Made by a program: the position numbers and the translations under genes. Positions 32,651-42,062 of a stretch of 64,000 bases of DNA are shown here, in pieces. Numbering within the stretch: position 1 is the first letter of the stretch; the number at the start of each line of letters is the position of its first letter. The stretch is from Sporopachydermia quercuum. Its lineage: Eukaryota; Ascomycota; Sporopachydermiomycetes; Sporopachydermiales; Sporopachydermiaceae. The DNA is taken from positions 186,001-250,000 of the forward strand of contig BCGN01000005.1 in the NCBI GenBank assembly GCA_001599295.1. Direction: 5' to 3'. The notes beneath the pieces were generated by a model, which did no database searches, was not told the DNA's origin, and saw nothing but the letters and a program-made list of their open reading frames with translations.

Positions 32651-33740
32651 TTACATGCCTCTATTGAACTCAACAACCTTCACATCATTACCATCCAAAT
32701 CTTTGAAACCCTTAAATCTATCCTCCAATTTATCTACAGAAATCTCCTGTCTTTGAGGAAACACTGCCAATGCAAATGGCAAAACTAAGAAACTTGTACC
32801 TAGAATCAAACCGAGATTGACTACTGTTTCAGCCATTTTACCTCTACCTTTGAGAACTGTTTTTTGTAGTCGTACTAATGCCAAAGCAGGCAAAACCATA
32901 ATGGGACTGGCATTGATAACTCTTGATAAAGCAGTTTCACCAACTGCATACCAAGCAGCAACTTGCGAATTGCCCAAATCAACACCACTCTTGCTATATA
33001 CAGAAATACCTTTGAATAGCTCTTCGCTTCTCATCAAGCCAACATTCACAACACCAGCAGACACAACAGCTGCAAACGGGATAAGTCTAGTTAGAATAGT
33101 TTTAGTAGCAGGTCTTAAACCTTTCAATCTGGGCACTAAAGAATTCAGTCCTAGAGCAACAGAACAAGAAGCTGTGACTGCCAGAGAATAAGATGTAACT
33201 AACTGTTTAGTGGTTAAAGGATGCGACTTATTGGCATTTGCAGTATTTACTGCAACATTTAATGATTGATTTGCAATTTGCCAAAATAATGTTCCAGCAT
33301 GGCCTAGACCGGGTGTCAGCATTCCAGCTGTTACAACTAAATTTGATAAAACAAAACTTGACATTCTTAAAGGTCTGAAGATAGATTCTCCAGTGTCAGG
33401 ATGAATACTTGAATCAAGAACTTTCTTTGCTTGCCATAACTGAGAGGTCATTTGTTTCAACTCCCCGTTTTTATACTTGGAAATCAGTTCCTTTGCTGAA
33501 CTGATATCTTTTTCAGAGCATAATAACATTCTATACAACTGTTAGTATCGTAGTCTTGTACTACTGCTTCATGCACCACAGAAGCACCTTGATTGATTGA
33601 TATAGTATCTTTCAGTTTCTACTGAATCTCACATACCTTGGGTCTGATACTTCTGCACAGTGTTTCACTCTTCCCCAGTATGTGTTTAGATCATATTTTG
33701 AAGCTGGAAGAGGAATAGGTCCAGGAATAGCAGAAGCCAT
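32651..33740 (-). CDS. FSF1: sideroflexin-family mitochondrial carrier Fsf1, two exons
   Basis: Mitochondrial inner-membrane sideroflexin; animal members transport serine. Exon 1 is 33637-33740 (MASAIPGPIPLPASKYDLNT and WGRVKHCAEVSDP), and exon 2 is 32651-33530, giving 327 residues. The intron (106 nt, GTATGT) ends TTGTATAG; the branch site TACTAAC is followed at once by another AG that must be skipped, because only the later AG restores SDPRMLLCSEKD. Conserved blocks: HPDTGESIFRPLRMSSFV, GMLTPGLG, FWQIANQSLNVAVNTANANKSHPLT, RLIPFAAVVSAGVVNVGLMR, GETALSRVINASPIM, LPFALAVFPQR. Length and order match yeast Fsf1. Confidence 0.96.
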
Positions 33741-34638
33741 TTTCGAAGGCTTTGAAATCAACTGTTTAGATGGATAAATGAAACCAAGTAAACGTTTAAC
33801 TGGTTGCTTATGACCCCTTAAGCTCTATAATACAAAAGATGTAGGAAGAAGATCGTTTAATAAGCAAGTAAAATAGAATAGCAGAAACGCTGGAAAGATC
33901 AAATAGCAAGAAAAGTCCGTAAAGCATCAATACTATAAGTTCATTGATGTTCTCTCTTCTACTCGATAACTCAATGTTGAAAAATGGTTAAAATTATTCA
34001 CTGTCCGGAAGGACAATAAGAAAACCGTAGACAAGATTGGACAAGAGAGGTCTCAGACTGTAGATGGTTATGATTGAGCAATACGTAATATAGAATGGAT
34101 TGATACTCAAAATATATATTTTTATAAATATTTATATTTTTCACTTAATATCAGAGTTTATAGAAGTCCTTTATTTTTGCAGTAAGCTGATCATGAGGGT
34201 ATAGAAGGGGGATATGACGGTAGGAGCACTAATTAATAGTTTGTCCGCATTGTTTCGTGGTGCGCTAACAGGTATTTTGGGTTCAGCCTTATAACGAGAA
34301 AAGAACCCTGTCCCAGATTTGACTGCGGCAGAAGCATGTGAAAATATTTGGTGGAGAGACATGATAAACAGCGTTCAGCCACGTGATCTAAAACGGGAAA
34401 AGAAAAAGTTAATACCCCAGAGTGGACAGTTTTGAGAAGATCTTATGGATAACTGGGGAAATCAAATATGGAAACAAAAACTAATGACTGTTGTTTAGCT
34501 TCTTAGATTATACTGATCGTTTCGGAGCTTTCAGTCATAATATTAATGTTTGGACTAAAATCACTTGGTAGACTTATAAGATCTATGTAGAATAAATCAG
34601 AAGACAGTTGGCAACAATCGTAGAACAGACTATCAACA
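33741..34638. other. upstream region FSF1/PPT2 with possible microprotein
   Basis: About 900 bp between divergent genes. It contains a 63-codon minus-strand ORF (34171-34362, listed separately) and, just upstream of that, a CACGTG E-box near 34380. The rest is AT-rich. Confidence 0.45.
34171..34362 (-). CDS. possible small protein, 63 codons
   Basis: ATG-started ORF beginning MSLHQIFSHASAAVKSGTGF. The N-terminal half is rich in Ser, Ala, Lys and Arg without acids (FSRYKAEPKIPVSAPRNN), resembling a small mitochondrial protein. The C-terminal half is hydrophobic (VISPFYTLMISLL). A CACGTG site lies about 20 bp upstream. No family is recognised. At this length chance is a real alternative, since several meaningless frames of 60-70 codons occur in the window. 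Confidence 0.35.
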   Translation of the reverse strand: MSLHQIFSHASAAVKSGTGFFSRYKAEPKIPVSAPRNNADKLLISAPTVISPFYTLMISLLQK

Positions 34639-35285
34639 ATGACGAAAGGTGTAGGAGTGGTTATTGGATTTGGGCTTGATATTGCTAAACTGTCTAGATT
34701 TCATAGTATCTTGAAAAAGTATTCAAATGGTAATGGTCATAAGTCACTTGAAACTTCTGTTTATGTCAAACGATTTTCCGAAAGAATACTACATCCTACA
34801 TATGAGTTACCAAAATTCAATAGACTGATAGAGGAACATAAGGGGCAAGGCGATTATGACTCAGCTATAGAAAGCTGTAGTAAGTTTCTTGCTGGAAGGT
34901 ATGATTAATGTTTATGGAAAATCATTAGTTTCTATCTGCTAGAATCATATTATTAACATTCAATTAAAGCTGGGCATCAAAAGAGGCTCTTTTCAAAACG
35001 TTGAGTCCGAAAGAGCAGCAAAAATTTGTTTTCAAAGATTGGTATAAAGAGAATGATCCAAGTGGTAAGTCAATTGATTTTCTTTTCGGAGGAACAGAAG
35101 CACTTTTTTCACACTGATTGGATTATTAACAGTAAATATTAAATCAAGGCTCACCAAGAGTTCTATCAAACCTCTATGCTACTAAGTATCCTAAGGAAAA
35201 GTTCTTGTTATCAATATCTCACGATGCCGATTTAATTGTTGCTGGTGTTATAAGGACTCTACAAATTAACACACCGAAGAATTGA
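34639..35285 (+). CDS. PPT2: mitochondrial 4'-phosphopantetheinyl transferase Ppt2, three exons
   Basis: Activates mitochondrial acyl carrier protein by adding phosphopantetheine, so it serves the mitochondrial type II fatty-acid pathway. Exon 1 is 34639-34898, exon 2 is 34970-35064 and exon 3 is 35149-35285, giving 163 residues. The introns (71 and 84 nt) begin GTATGA and GTAAGT and use TATTAAC-like branch sites. The AcpS-type motifs are present: GFGLDIAKLSRF near the N-terminus (metal-binding Asp), FLAGSWASKEALFK across the first join (metal-binding Glu), and the C-terminal LSISHDADLIVAGVI strand pair. It is compact, like yeast Ppt2. MCT1 of the same pathway is 20 kb downstream. Confidence 0.9.
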
Positions 35286-35989
35286 TAGGTGGGAAGGAAA
35301 AAATCAATAATCTTTACAACAAAAAAAAAAAAAGAACAATTGCATGTATTATAAAACTCGAATGACCTGTTTTTTATTATCAACTATGAACACTTATAAA
35401 TATATACTAATAGATATATCTATCCTTCCAGTGCACTATCCATAACAATACAGAGCACACATTATAGATTTTTCAGTCGTTATAGTCATACATTAGTAGA
35501 AATTATTACACAACACCTCTTGAGCATTGGAAGTCCTGTACTAACCAAACCATTACAGATTTTTTATTTACCCTATTTATCTACTTTATAATATGTATAT
35601 ATATATCTCATCCAATACCAGTTAAGCCCAATCCTTCATTCATATTCATCGTTCATCAGTTTCATAAGTACCCCAGATTGTCCCATTACATCCCAAAATG
35701 TAAATACTTGGACATGTCCCATATCAGGGGTCAACGAAGGTCGCTGTTCTAACTGCCCCAAGTCCAAGAGCGAAAGCGATTGTGAAAAACTCTCACCGAA
35801 ATGAAATGATAAGTGTTCTGCTATTACTTTTCTTCTATTTAATCAACAATACATTATGTATTAGAGAACGGATATAACCATCAAGCAAAAAAAGGTATAT
35901 AAGCTAGTATTCTTGTTGATATTTGTAGATAACATATCTGCTTAGAAACATTACCTGAAACATAGATCAAAAGTTAGCAAATAGCCAAG
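35286..35989. other. intergenic DNA PPT2/SRP21 with a GC-richer segment
   Basis: AT-rich except for 35660-35850, which is visibly richer in G and C than other spacers and contains the minus-strand coding-like segment listed separately. The 5' flank of SRP21 carries a TATATAAG stretch near 35896. Confidence 0.45.
35636..35834 (-). CDS. coding-like terminal exon of an unknown gene (partial)
   Basis: Minus-strand segment open for 66 codons to a TGA at 35636. It follows a possible acceptor (TTAAATAG, ending at 35835) and ends HVQVFTFWDVMGQSGVLMKL followed by MNDEYE. Composition looks protein-like (Leu, Ser, Gln, acidic residues, one Trp) and base composition stands out from its surroundings. There is no ATG in frame, so if it is real at least one upstream exon is missing; it would lie near or overlap the SRP21 5' region. 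I recognise no family. The alternative is a noncoding structured RNA or chance. Confidence 0.3.
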
Positions 35990-36695
35990 ATGCCAGTGCT
36001 GAAGAATATTGATTCGTTTATTGAGAAGTCTTCAATGTTGCTGGAAGCTCATCCTAGTACTGTAAGTGTATTTTGTTAGACTGCAACCAAGCAGAGATCA
36101 CCAATTGCTGAACGGGAATTTGTCTTCGTCAGTTTTGCTGGTTTCATTGGAAGCGTATTGTTGAATCTTCAAATGGAATTACTAGAATCTGGACTAATTA
36201 TTTATCACTTTGATTTAGACACGAGTGACAACAACATATAAGACAACTCCCTCTAAGACGTCAGATTCAAGAATAGGATATGCTACAGTGAAGGTTTTTG
36301 ACCCAGTATCAGGAGGATGTTTCAAAGTAACATTAAGAAAAGCTAAGCAACTAGCGAGAGTTCTTTCTGCATTAGGACCACGAACAGTGGAACTGACGAA
36401 AACAGTGCCAGCAGAGAAGACAGTTGGAAGCGCCATAAGAGAGACAGAAAATGATGAAGTGTCGATAGAGGAGAAAGTAGATTTCAAGAAAAAAGTCGAA
36501 TATAGAACGAAAACAGTGAAATTGGCTGGATTATCAAGCGTGATGGCGAATGTTGTTCCTATTGAAGAGGATCCTGTTTCTGCGAATACAGTTAGTAGTG
36601 CTTCTGCTCCTGATAGCACTAGTAATGCTACTAACTCCGCAAGCACAAATAGTAGTGCAGGTAAGAAGAATAAGAAGAAGAAGGGAAAGAAATAA
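35990..36695 (+). CDS. SRP21: signal recognition particle subunit SRP21 (SRP9-type), two exons
   Basis: Yeast SRP Alu-domain subunit, the fungal counterpart of SRP9, acting in co-translational ER targeting. Exon 1 is 35990-36061 (MPVLKNIDSFIEKSSMLLEA) and exon 2 is 36219-36695, giving 182 residues. The intron (157 nt) has GTAAGT, GACTAAT and TTTAG. Matching features to Srp21: the N-terminal DxFIxxSxxLxxxHPSTT block, TTTYKTTP, a central VKVFDPVSGGCFKVTLRKAKQLARVLSALGP (LSALGPR is shared), and a lysine-rich tail ending KKNKKKKGKK. It is slightly longer than S. cerevisiae Srp21 (167 residues) because of a Ser/Thr/Asn-rich linker. Confidence 0.88.
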
Positions 36696-36930
36696 TTGAA
36701 GTGTACGAGATAATCATGAAGCAAATTAGATAATATGTTCCGTATTGGCCTGTTGGTAATTCGAAACCCTTTTTTATAAATTTATAAACCATTGAGCAGT
36801 ATTCCATACTTCATTTAATTACTGTACTCTTTTTCCCATACCCCAGTACTATACATTAAATTATTTCATTCTTCCCTAATCGTACTATATTATTCTATAT
36901 TACAAATCGTAGCCTATATCACACATGTCA

Positions 36931-38409
36931 TCATCTCTGAAGTAATGGTTGCGTTTCAGTAGCTTCAATGTCCTCTCGACTGTCGTCACTGCTGCTATCT
37001 ACTATATAACTGCTTGTATCATCGCCATTCGATCTAGTCAGATTTAGTATAGCATCTACTGATGATGCCGAATGATATGATGGTGGTAGACTCGCAGCTT
37101 TCAGTCTCCTGGATGCTGAGTTTGGTCTTCTGTTACTTATATCACGAGATGTACTACCTGTTTCATTTATACGGTACATATCTTCCGTACCGTAATAAAA
37201 TGGTGGAGGAGATCCACCAAATAGATATTTACTTAGATTAGCTTGCCGTGAAGCAGAAGGACCAAAACTGATTTCACCTCGTAGACCACGAAGCCCTGGC
37301 TCCAATCTACCGTTAACATCTCTTGGAACTGTGGGCTGTTGAGGTATTGAACTACCAATATTATTATTACCATTATTACTTGGGCCGGTTTCTGAAGCAC
37401 TTTCTAGTAGTATATCAGCTCCTGCATCGGTATATGTAGGAGGAACACCCAATGTGCCTTCACCAGCAAAACCCCATTTCTCAACATTTGCTTGAATAAA
37501 AACGTATCCTCGCTGTCCGAAGTTTGCCCAGGTAGAGCATGGACCATTTGAACCTATAGCTGGGAACAAATTGAATTTTTTCCAGCCACTGACACATTCA
37601 GGTAACTTTTTACCATTATGCGTGAAGAAAAACCTACCAGATCGATGTTTATATGCAAGACCAACTACATCTCCTTGCTGTAGTTTGGGATATGGAGGAG
37701 TAGAAGGTAAGAACATGTCAAATGGTTCATTTATCCTCAAATGGCCTGTTGATTCATAACCAAATGACATGATAGAGGAACCAGGAAGGGTGAAAGTAGG
37801 GTATGGTGTTGTGACTGCTCCTATAGACAGTTTCGATCCTTCAGGTAATTCAGCTATTTTCACTTCGATATAATGTACCTCTTTTGTCCTAGGGAAAGGT
37901 AGATTCGTTATTACAGTACAGTCGACTGTATCAAAGAAATCTGTATCTGTTCCAGAAGTAATGTGAGTTCTATCAAATGAAAAGCTATCACTTTGAAAAC
38001 TCCAAGCTGCCAAACCTTTTTCTTCAACAACTACTTGCTCCGAAGGTGAGAGCTCATCAGATGATAAATCCGGAGGAAGACTTTGCTGAAAGATGCGTGC
38101 TCTTAGATAATTCACTCGGTCATATTCATCAAGTAAAGGTAAAGCCTGTTCTTCTTGTTCTCTGATTCTTTCTTCAAGTAGTCTTTCTTCTTCATCGGGT
38201 TCTAACTCCATTGAAAACCACCTGGCTCCTGTGTATGTACATAGCCAAATGTATATGCAAGCTAGTAGGATGACTAAGAAGAAAGTACCGAATCCAGAGA
38301 CTAAACCTACTAGTAGGGGAACATTCACCTCATCATCAATAAACATTAAAGTTGAAATCCGAGCTATGACGCTACTAAACAGCAAACCTATTCCATCCAG
38401 CAGTATCAT
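36931..38409 (-). CDS. SSH4: SPRY-domain Rsp5 ubiquitin-ligase adaptor (SSH4/EAR1 type)
   Basis: Membrane adaptor that brings the ubiquitin ligase Rsp5 to permeases for endosomal and vacuolar sorting. The 492-residue product has one membrane helix near the N-terminus (about 28-58, LLVGLVSGFGTFFLVILLAC). An EEERLLEERIREQEEQALPLL segment follows. Next is a SPRY domain (about 135-310: AAWSFQSDSFSFDRT, VHYIEVKIAELPEGSKLSIG, SFGYESTGHLRINEPF, GDVVGLAYKHRSGRFFFTHNGK, LFPAIGSNGPCSTWANFGQRGYVF). Three PPxY motifs that can bind Rsp5 WW domains lie at about 323 (PPTY), 402 (PPFY) and 442 (PPSY). I favour SSH4 over its paralogue EAR1, but pre-duplication yeasts may have a single member. Confidence 0.88.
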   Translation of the reverse strand: MILLDGIGLLFSSVIARISTLMFIDDEVNVPLLVGLVSGFGTFFLVILLACIYIWLCTYTGARWFSMELEPDEEERLLEERIREQEEQALPLLDEYDRVNYLRARIFQQSLPPDLSSDELSPSEQVVVEEKGLAAWSFQSDSFSFDRTHITSGTDTDFFDTVDCTVITNLPFPRTKEVHYIEVKIAELPEGSKLSIGAVTTPYPTFTLPGSSIMSFGYESTGHLRINEPFDMFLPSTPPYPKLQQGDVVGLAYKHRSGRFFFTHNGKKLPECVSGWKKFNLFPAIGSNGPCSTWANFGQRGYVFIQANVEKWGFAGEGTLGVPPTYTDAGADILLESASETGPSNNGNNNIGSSIPQQPTVPRDVNGRLEPGLRGLRGEISFGPSASRQANLSKYLFGGSPPPFYYGTEDMYRINETGSTSRDISNRRPNSASRRLKAASLPPSYHSASSVDAILNLTRSNGDDTSSYIVDSSSDDSREDIEATETQPLLQR

Positions 38410-40001
38410 TGTGTTGTGTTGTACTGTGTTGTGCTGTGATGCGTTCTATAGTCTTGGTGAAGTAAGAGCGGTTCTATTAACCCTTTAGTACATTCAATGA
38501 AACCATTAAAATATGAACAACGAAGGATAACTGGCCTTTACTAAGGAGCTAATATACGTTTTCAAACTGATTCAGTTCCTTATTATTACCTCAGCCAAGT
38601 GGTATTGATAGAAATGTGCAAACAAGGAACGCCAATGAATGAGTTTGGTTGTATTCGCTATACTGATAATACAAAGCTCGATCTTTCTTCTGAAGGGAGC
38701 GTTTTGCCAATAATCTTACAGCTAAGACGACAACTTTATGCTAATCTTAAATAAGTCAGATAACTTGGAGTCTTCCTTGGCAACCTTTAAAAATGTGATC
38801 TAGTTTCTCGTAATTTCTGGTTTAACAAAATCCTGTTAAAACAAAGAATGAGTGACTGTGAAATGCAAGTGAATATGGCAAATTTGAAGAATGCAACTGA
38901 AAAGTACCAATAAACTCAAAGGGTTAGAGAGGAAAGTAGCATATGGTCCTCAGATTAAAATATTTCTTTGTAATGATTGTTGAGCTCAGAAAATAGTTTT
39001 CTTCACGTATTTGCCGTCGTTAAAATAGTTTAGCTTATCAGACAGAGATTTCTCTAGCATTGCAAATAGAAAGAAGCAATCCATTTATTACATGACTTCC
39101 AAACTTGACTTCTTTGTGGAGACCAGAAATGGGGTGAGATGTGAAGTTAACTCAAACTCAAAGTGGATTATTGGTTACATAATCAGTATTACATAAACAG
39201 TTATCATAAAGTTTTTGGTTGCTATGGCATTGCATTGACTTTATATTTGAAAACAATGAGAAATTGGGTAAGGATAAACAATACAAGGTGAATGGTAATG
39301 AATCCTGGTTTGTGAATGGTTTCACCTCTTCCTTCTTATGAGACGGGTGACAAATATACTGGGTAAGTGGGAGTATGAGTTTTAAGAATTTATAGGAATG
39401 ATAAGATATTATTTAATATAACTAAAGTAATTGCAATTGCTATATACAGTGAGAATTATCATAATAGATAGCACGGATCAAAGCAATAGCTGTACCATAA
39501 TATCTACTCCAGAAAAGGGACTACATACATTTAATACTTAAGAGTCGGACACACCTTCTATTGTCATAAAGTAANCTACTGGGATTAGTTTGCATTATAC
39601 TAGAATTTTAGTAAGAACTTCTAACCAACATCAGTTCGTTGGAGGATGCATCTATAGCAGAATACAAGTAAAAGAAACTATCTGTATTTTGTTGTTGAAA
39701 CAACAACCATTGGAACTGAATCTTGGAGATCTCAAGTCGATATCAAACAGGAAGCTACTATTTCGATAACAGGAATCCATCTACTGGAAGTCAAGCTCGC
39801 TGGATTCTTATAATTTGACTCATTGGAGGATCAAACTGAGTATACCCAATCTAATGTACAGTTGAGAATCATTAATAATCGAGACGACTCTTAGAGTATA
39901 TTCATAACAAGTGTGAGACTGATCAACTCATAATCCAGAAACTGATCAAAACACATTCCATTGCTAATAATATCAACACATAATTGCTTTAATCAACAAA
40001 G
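38410..40001. other. 1.6 kb intergenic region upstream of the Ppc89-like gene
   Basis: Divergent upstream region of SSH4 and the 40 kb gene. Around 39610-39637 GTAAGAAC, TTCTAAC and ATCAG lie close together and could form a very small 5' UTR intron, though at about 28 nt it is implausibly short. An isolated N lies near 39575. No gene is seen. Confidence 0.4.
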
Positions 40002-42062
40002 ATGCCTCACTACAGAAACAACTCATTGTCCTCATTGGATCTCTCATCTATTGAATTGACAGATAATTTATTCAAAGCAAGACAAGTGTCCCGAGCTAAC
40101 GACGAATTCTACCATGATGCACAACCAAAGGCAGATAGAGGAAATAGATCAAGATCAGGAATCCCATCGCAGAAAAGATACGGAAATGATAGAGAGAATA
40201 AACACTGTAAAACATACAAGGATGACCTATCATTAGTCTTTGATCGTCATAAACCGAAAACTCGATCAAACAGAATATTGGATGGTATTATTTCACCAGA
40301 TATTAGTTTACCTGAACTAAATAAGCATTTCCATGACTTCTCCATGAATGGCATGACATCAAGCTCCATGAAGTCAGATATGAACTTCTCTATGGAATTA
40401 CCACGATTTGCACCTAATGAAGAATATCGTAACTATGAAAAACCTATATCGATATCTTCGACTCCACCTGTCAAACAAACTAATATTGGTGATAATTTCA
40501 AGTTTAATGAGGCTGATCTCCTCAATCAAAAGAATCAACAATTACGCGATGCTCAGTTTGCCGCAATGAACATCCCCACAAACTTTAGAGATGAAGATTC
40601 TTTTTTATCTGACTTAGGTATACCTACTTATAAGTCTGATCGAAATAAAGGCACAACGAATGCCAATACCCACAATAACTTTGGTTTTAAAAAACCCGAA
40701 CCACTAAAGCAATCAGAATTCACAGCAGATTTACCATCTGGATACTCTTCATTGTTTTCCTTAGGTCCTATTGGCAAGGGAACAAACCAACCATTAAGTG
40801 AAACACATAAACATATTGAATCAGTCCCAGCCTTAGCAACAGATCGTGCTCTTACATCAGCCATTTTCAAACTTAAGAATAATTATCTATTAGAGGCAGA
40901 ACAAAACGAACAGTTACGTCAGAAGTTAACAGAGATGAATCAATTTGTGGAGAAATACCAAAAATATAAATCATACGCTATTAAAATGGCTTCGCAAGTG
41001 AATGAACTTAAGAATGAGAACGAACAATTGAAAGCTGAACTGTATGCCTTGAAAACGTCAAGAGGATCAAGATCAAATGCAAAATATTCCAGTAAGAGTA
41101 AAAAGACTGGTAGTAGAAGAAAGAACGTTGGTGTTTATGCCAGTCCAGCTTCTATTTCCTCTCGAATGTCGAATTCTAGTTCAAGTTCAAGTAAAGAACG
41201 AGCAATGAAAAATGAGGTCTCAAACCTCAAACGGCAGATGAAGGAACTGAAGAAGAGATATAAATCTGATGCTGAAGAAGGTTATTCTAGTAGTGAAGAA
41301 GAGTTCGAAGAGTCTGAATACACTGATGATTCTGATTACAATGAGAATGAGGATTTAGCTGATAAATCAATCATGGGTTTGAAAAGTGAGTTGCATCGTA
41401 TCAAAGAAATTATTTCATTGAAGAATCGACTTAAAGAGCTATCGGACAAACAATCCAAACAAGGTCAGAAAAATGTTTTAGAAGATCCAGAGAATGATGA
41501 GCTTGCTAACATTTGGGCCGAGTTTAAACATTTGAAACTGAATAGAAGAAGACCAACTTCATCATTTAATCAAAAGTATGGTCATAAAGCAAACACCCAA
41601 TCAAGTGGAAAGTTACTAAATAGACTGGAGGCTCAATTACCTCCTCATGCTTGTTCTTCGTGTCCTAGTAATAAGAATAAGCATATTATTTTAGATGACG
41701 AGTGGGAGGAAGAACCAACACCACGTCCAGATATGTCACCAGAGGAATCAATAAAGTATTTGTTGAAGGATATTAGTTCAGAACATACAAGTCTGCAACA
41801 GCAATGTGCAAAGCTGCTGAATGGGTACATGACAGCAGTTAGGGATAACAAAGGGTATGTTAGTAAGAAAAGTAGAAAGAGAGTAATCTCCGAGGTTCAG
41901 AAAGTCCTTGGTGATTTAGATAGGAAAGAAGACCAATTATACGCGTTGAGAGATTTCATCGATGGGGAAGATCTTGTATTTGATGATATTGAAAACGATA
42001 ACGACTCCGTTCAGCAAGATGGTCTAACAATGGATCTGATTGGAAAGCATAAGTGGATTTGA
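40002..42062 (+). CDS. Cep57/Ppc89-like spindle pole body protein
   Basis: Probable structural protein of the spindle pole body or a microtubule-organising site. The 686-residue single exon begins MPHYRNNSLSSLDLSSIELT, and its N-terminal 270 residues look disordered. A coiled coil follows (about 284-353, EQNEQLRQKLTEMNQFVEKY onward), then a Ser/Lys-rich stretch and an acidic stretch. The C-terminal domain (about 578-655) starts at DMSPEESIKYLLKDISSEHT. It continues through KSRKRVISEVQKVLGDLDRK and EDQLYALRDFIDGED, resembling the Cep57 microtubule-binding domain found in S. pombe Ppc89. S. cerevisiae has no clear counterpart. The call rests on that domain pattern and the coiled-coil layout. 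Other fungal SPB scaffolds are the alternative. Confidence 0.65.
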   Translation: MPHYRNNSLSSLDLSSIELTDNLFKARQVSRANDEFYHDAQPKADRGNRSRSGIPSQKRYGNDRENKHCKTYKDDLSLVFDRHKPKTRSNRILDGIISPDISLPELNKHFHDFSMNGMTSSSMKSDMNFSMELPRFAPNEEYRNYEKPISISSTPPVKQTNIGDNFKFNEADLLNQKNQQLRDAQFAAMNIPTNFRDEDSFLSDLGIPTYKSDRNKGTTNANTHNNFGFKKPEPLKQSEFTADLPSGYSSLFSLGPIGKGTNQPLSETHKHIESVPALATDRALTSAIFKLKNNYLLEAEQNEQLRQKLTEMNQFVEKYQKYKSYAIKMASQVNELKNENEQLKAELYALKTSRGSRSNAKYSSKSKKTGSRRKNVGVYASPASISSRMSNSSSSSSKERAMKNEVSNLKRQMKELKKRYKSDAEEGYSSSEEEFEESEYTDDSDYNENEDLADKSIMGLKSELHRIKEIISLKNRLKELSDKQSKQGQKNVLEDPENDELANIWAEFKHLKLNRRRPTSSFNQKYGHKANTQSSGKLLNRLEAQLPPHACSSCPSNKNKHIILDDEWEEEPTPRPDMSPEESIKYLLKDISSEHTSLQQQCAKLLNGYMTAVRDNKGYVSKKSRKRVISEVQKVLGDLDRKEDQLYALRDFIDGEDLVFDDIENDNDSVQQDGLTMDLIGKHKWI

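Noticed and set aside
35660-35800. Possible RNase P/MRP or SRP RNA in the GC-richer spacer
   Set aside because: None of the conserved sequence blocks of those RNAs could be recognised; kept only as an alternative to the coding reading.
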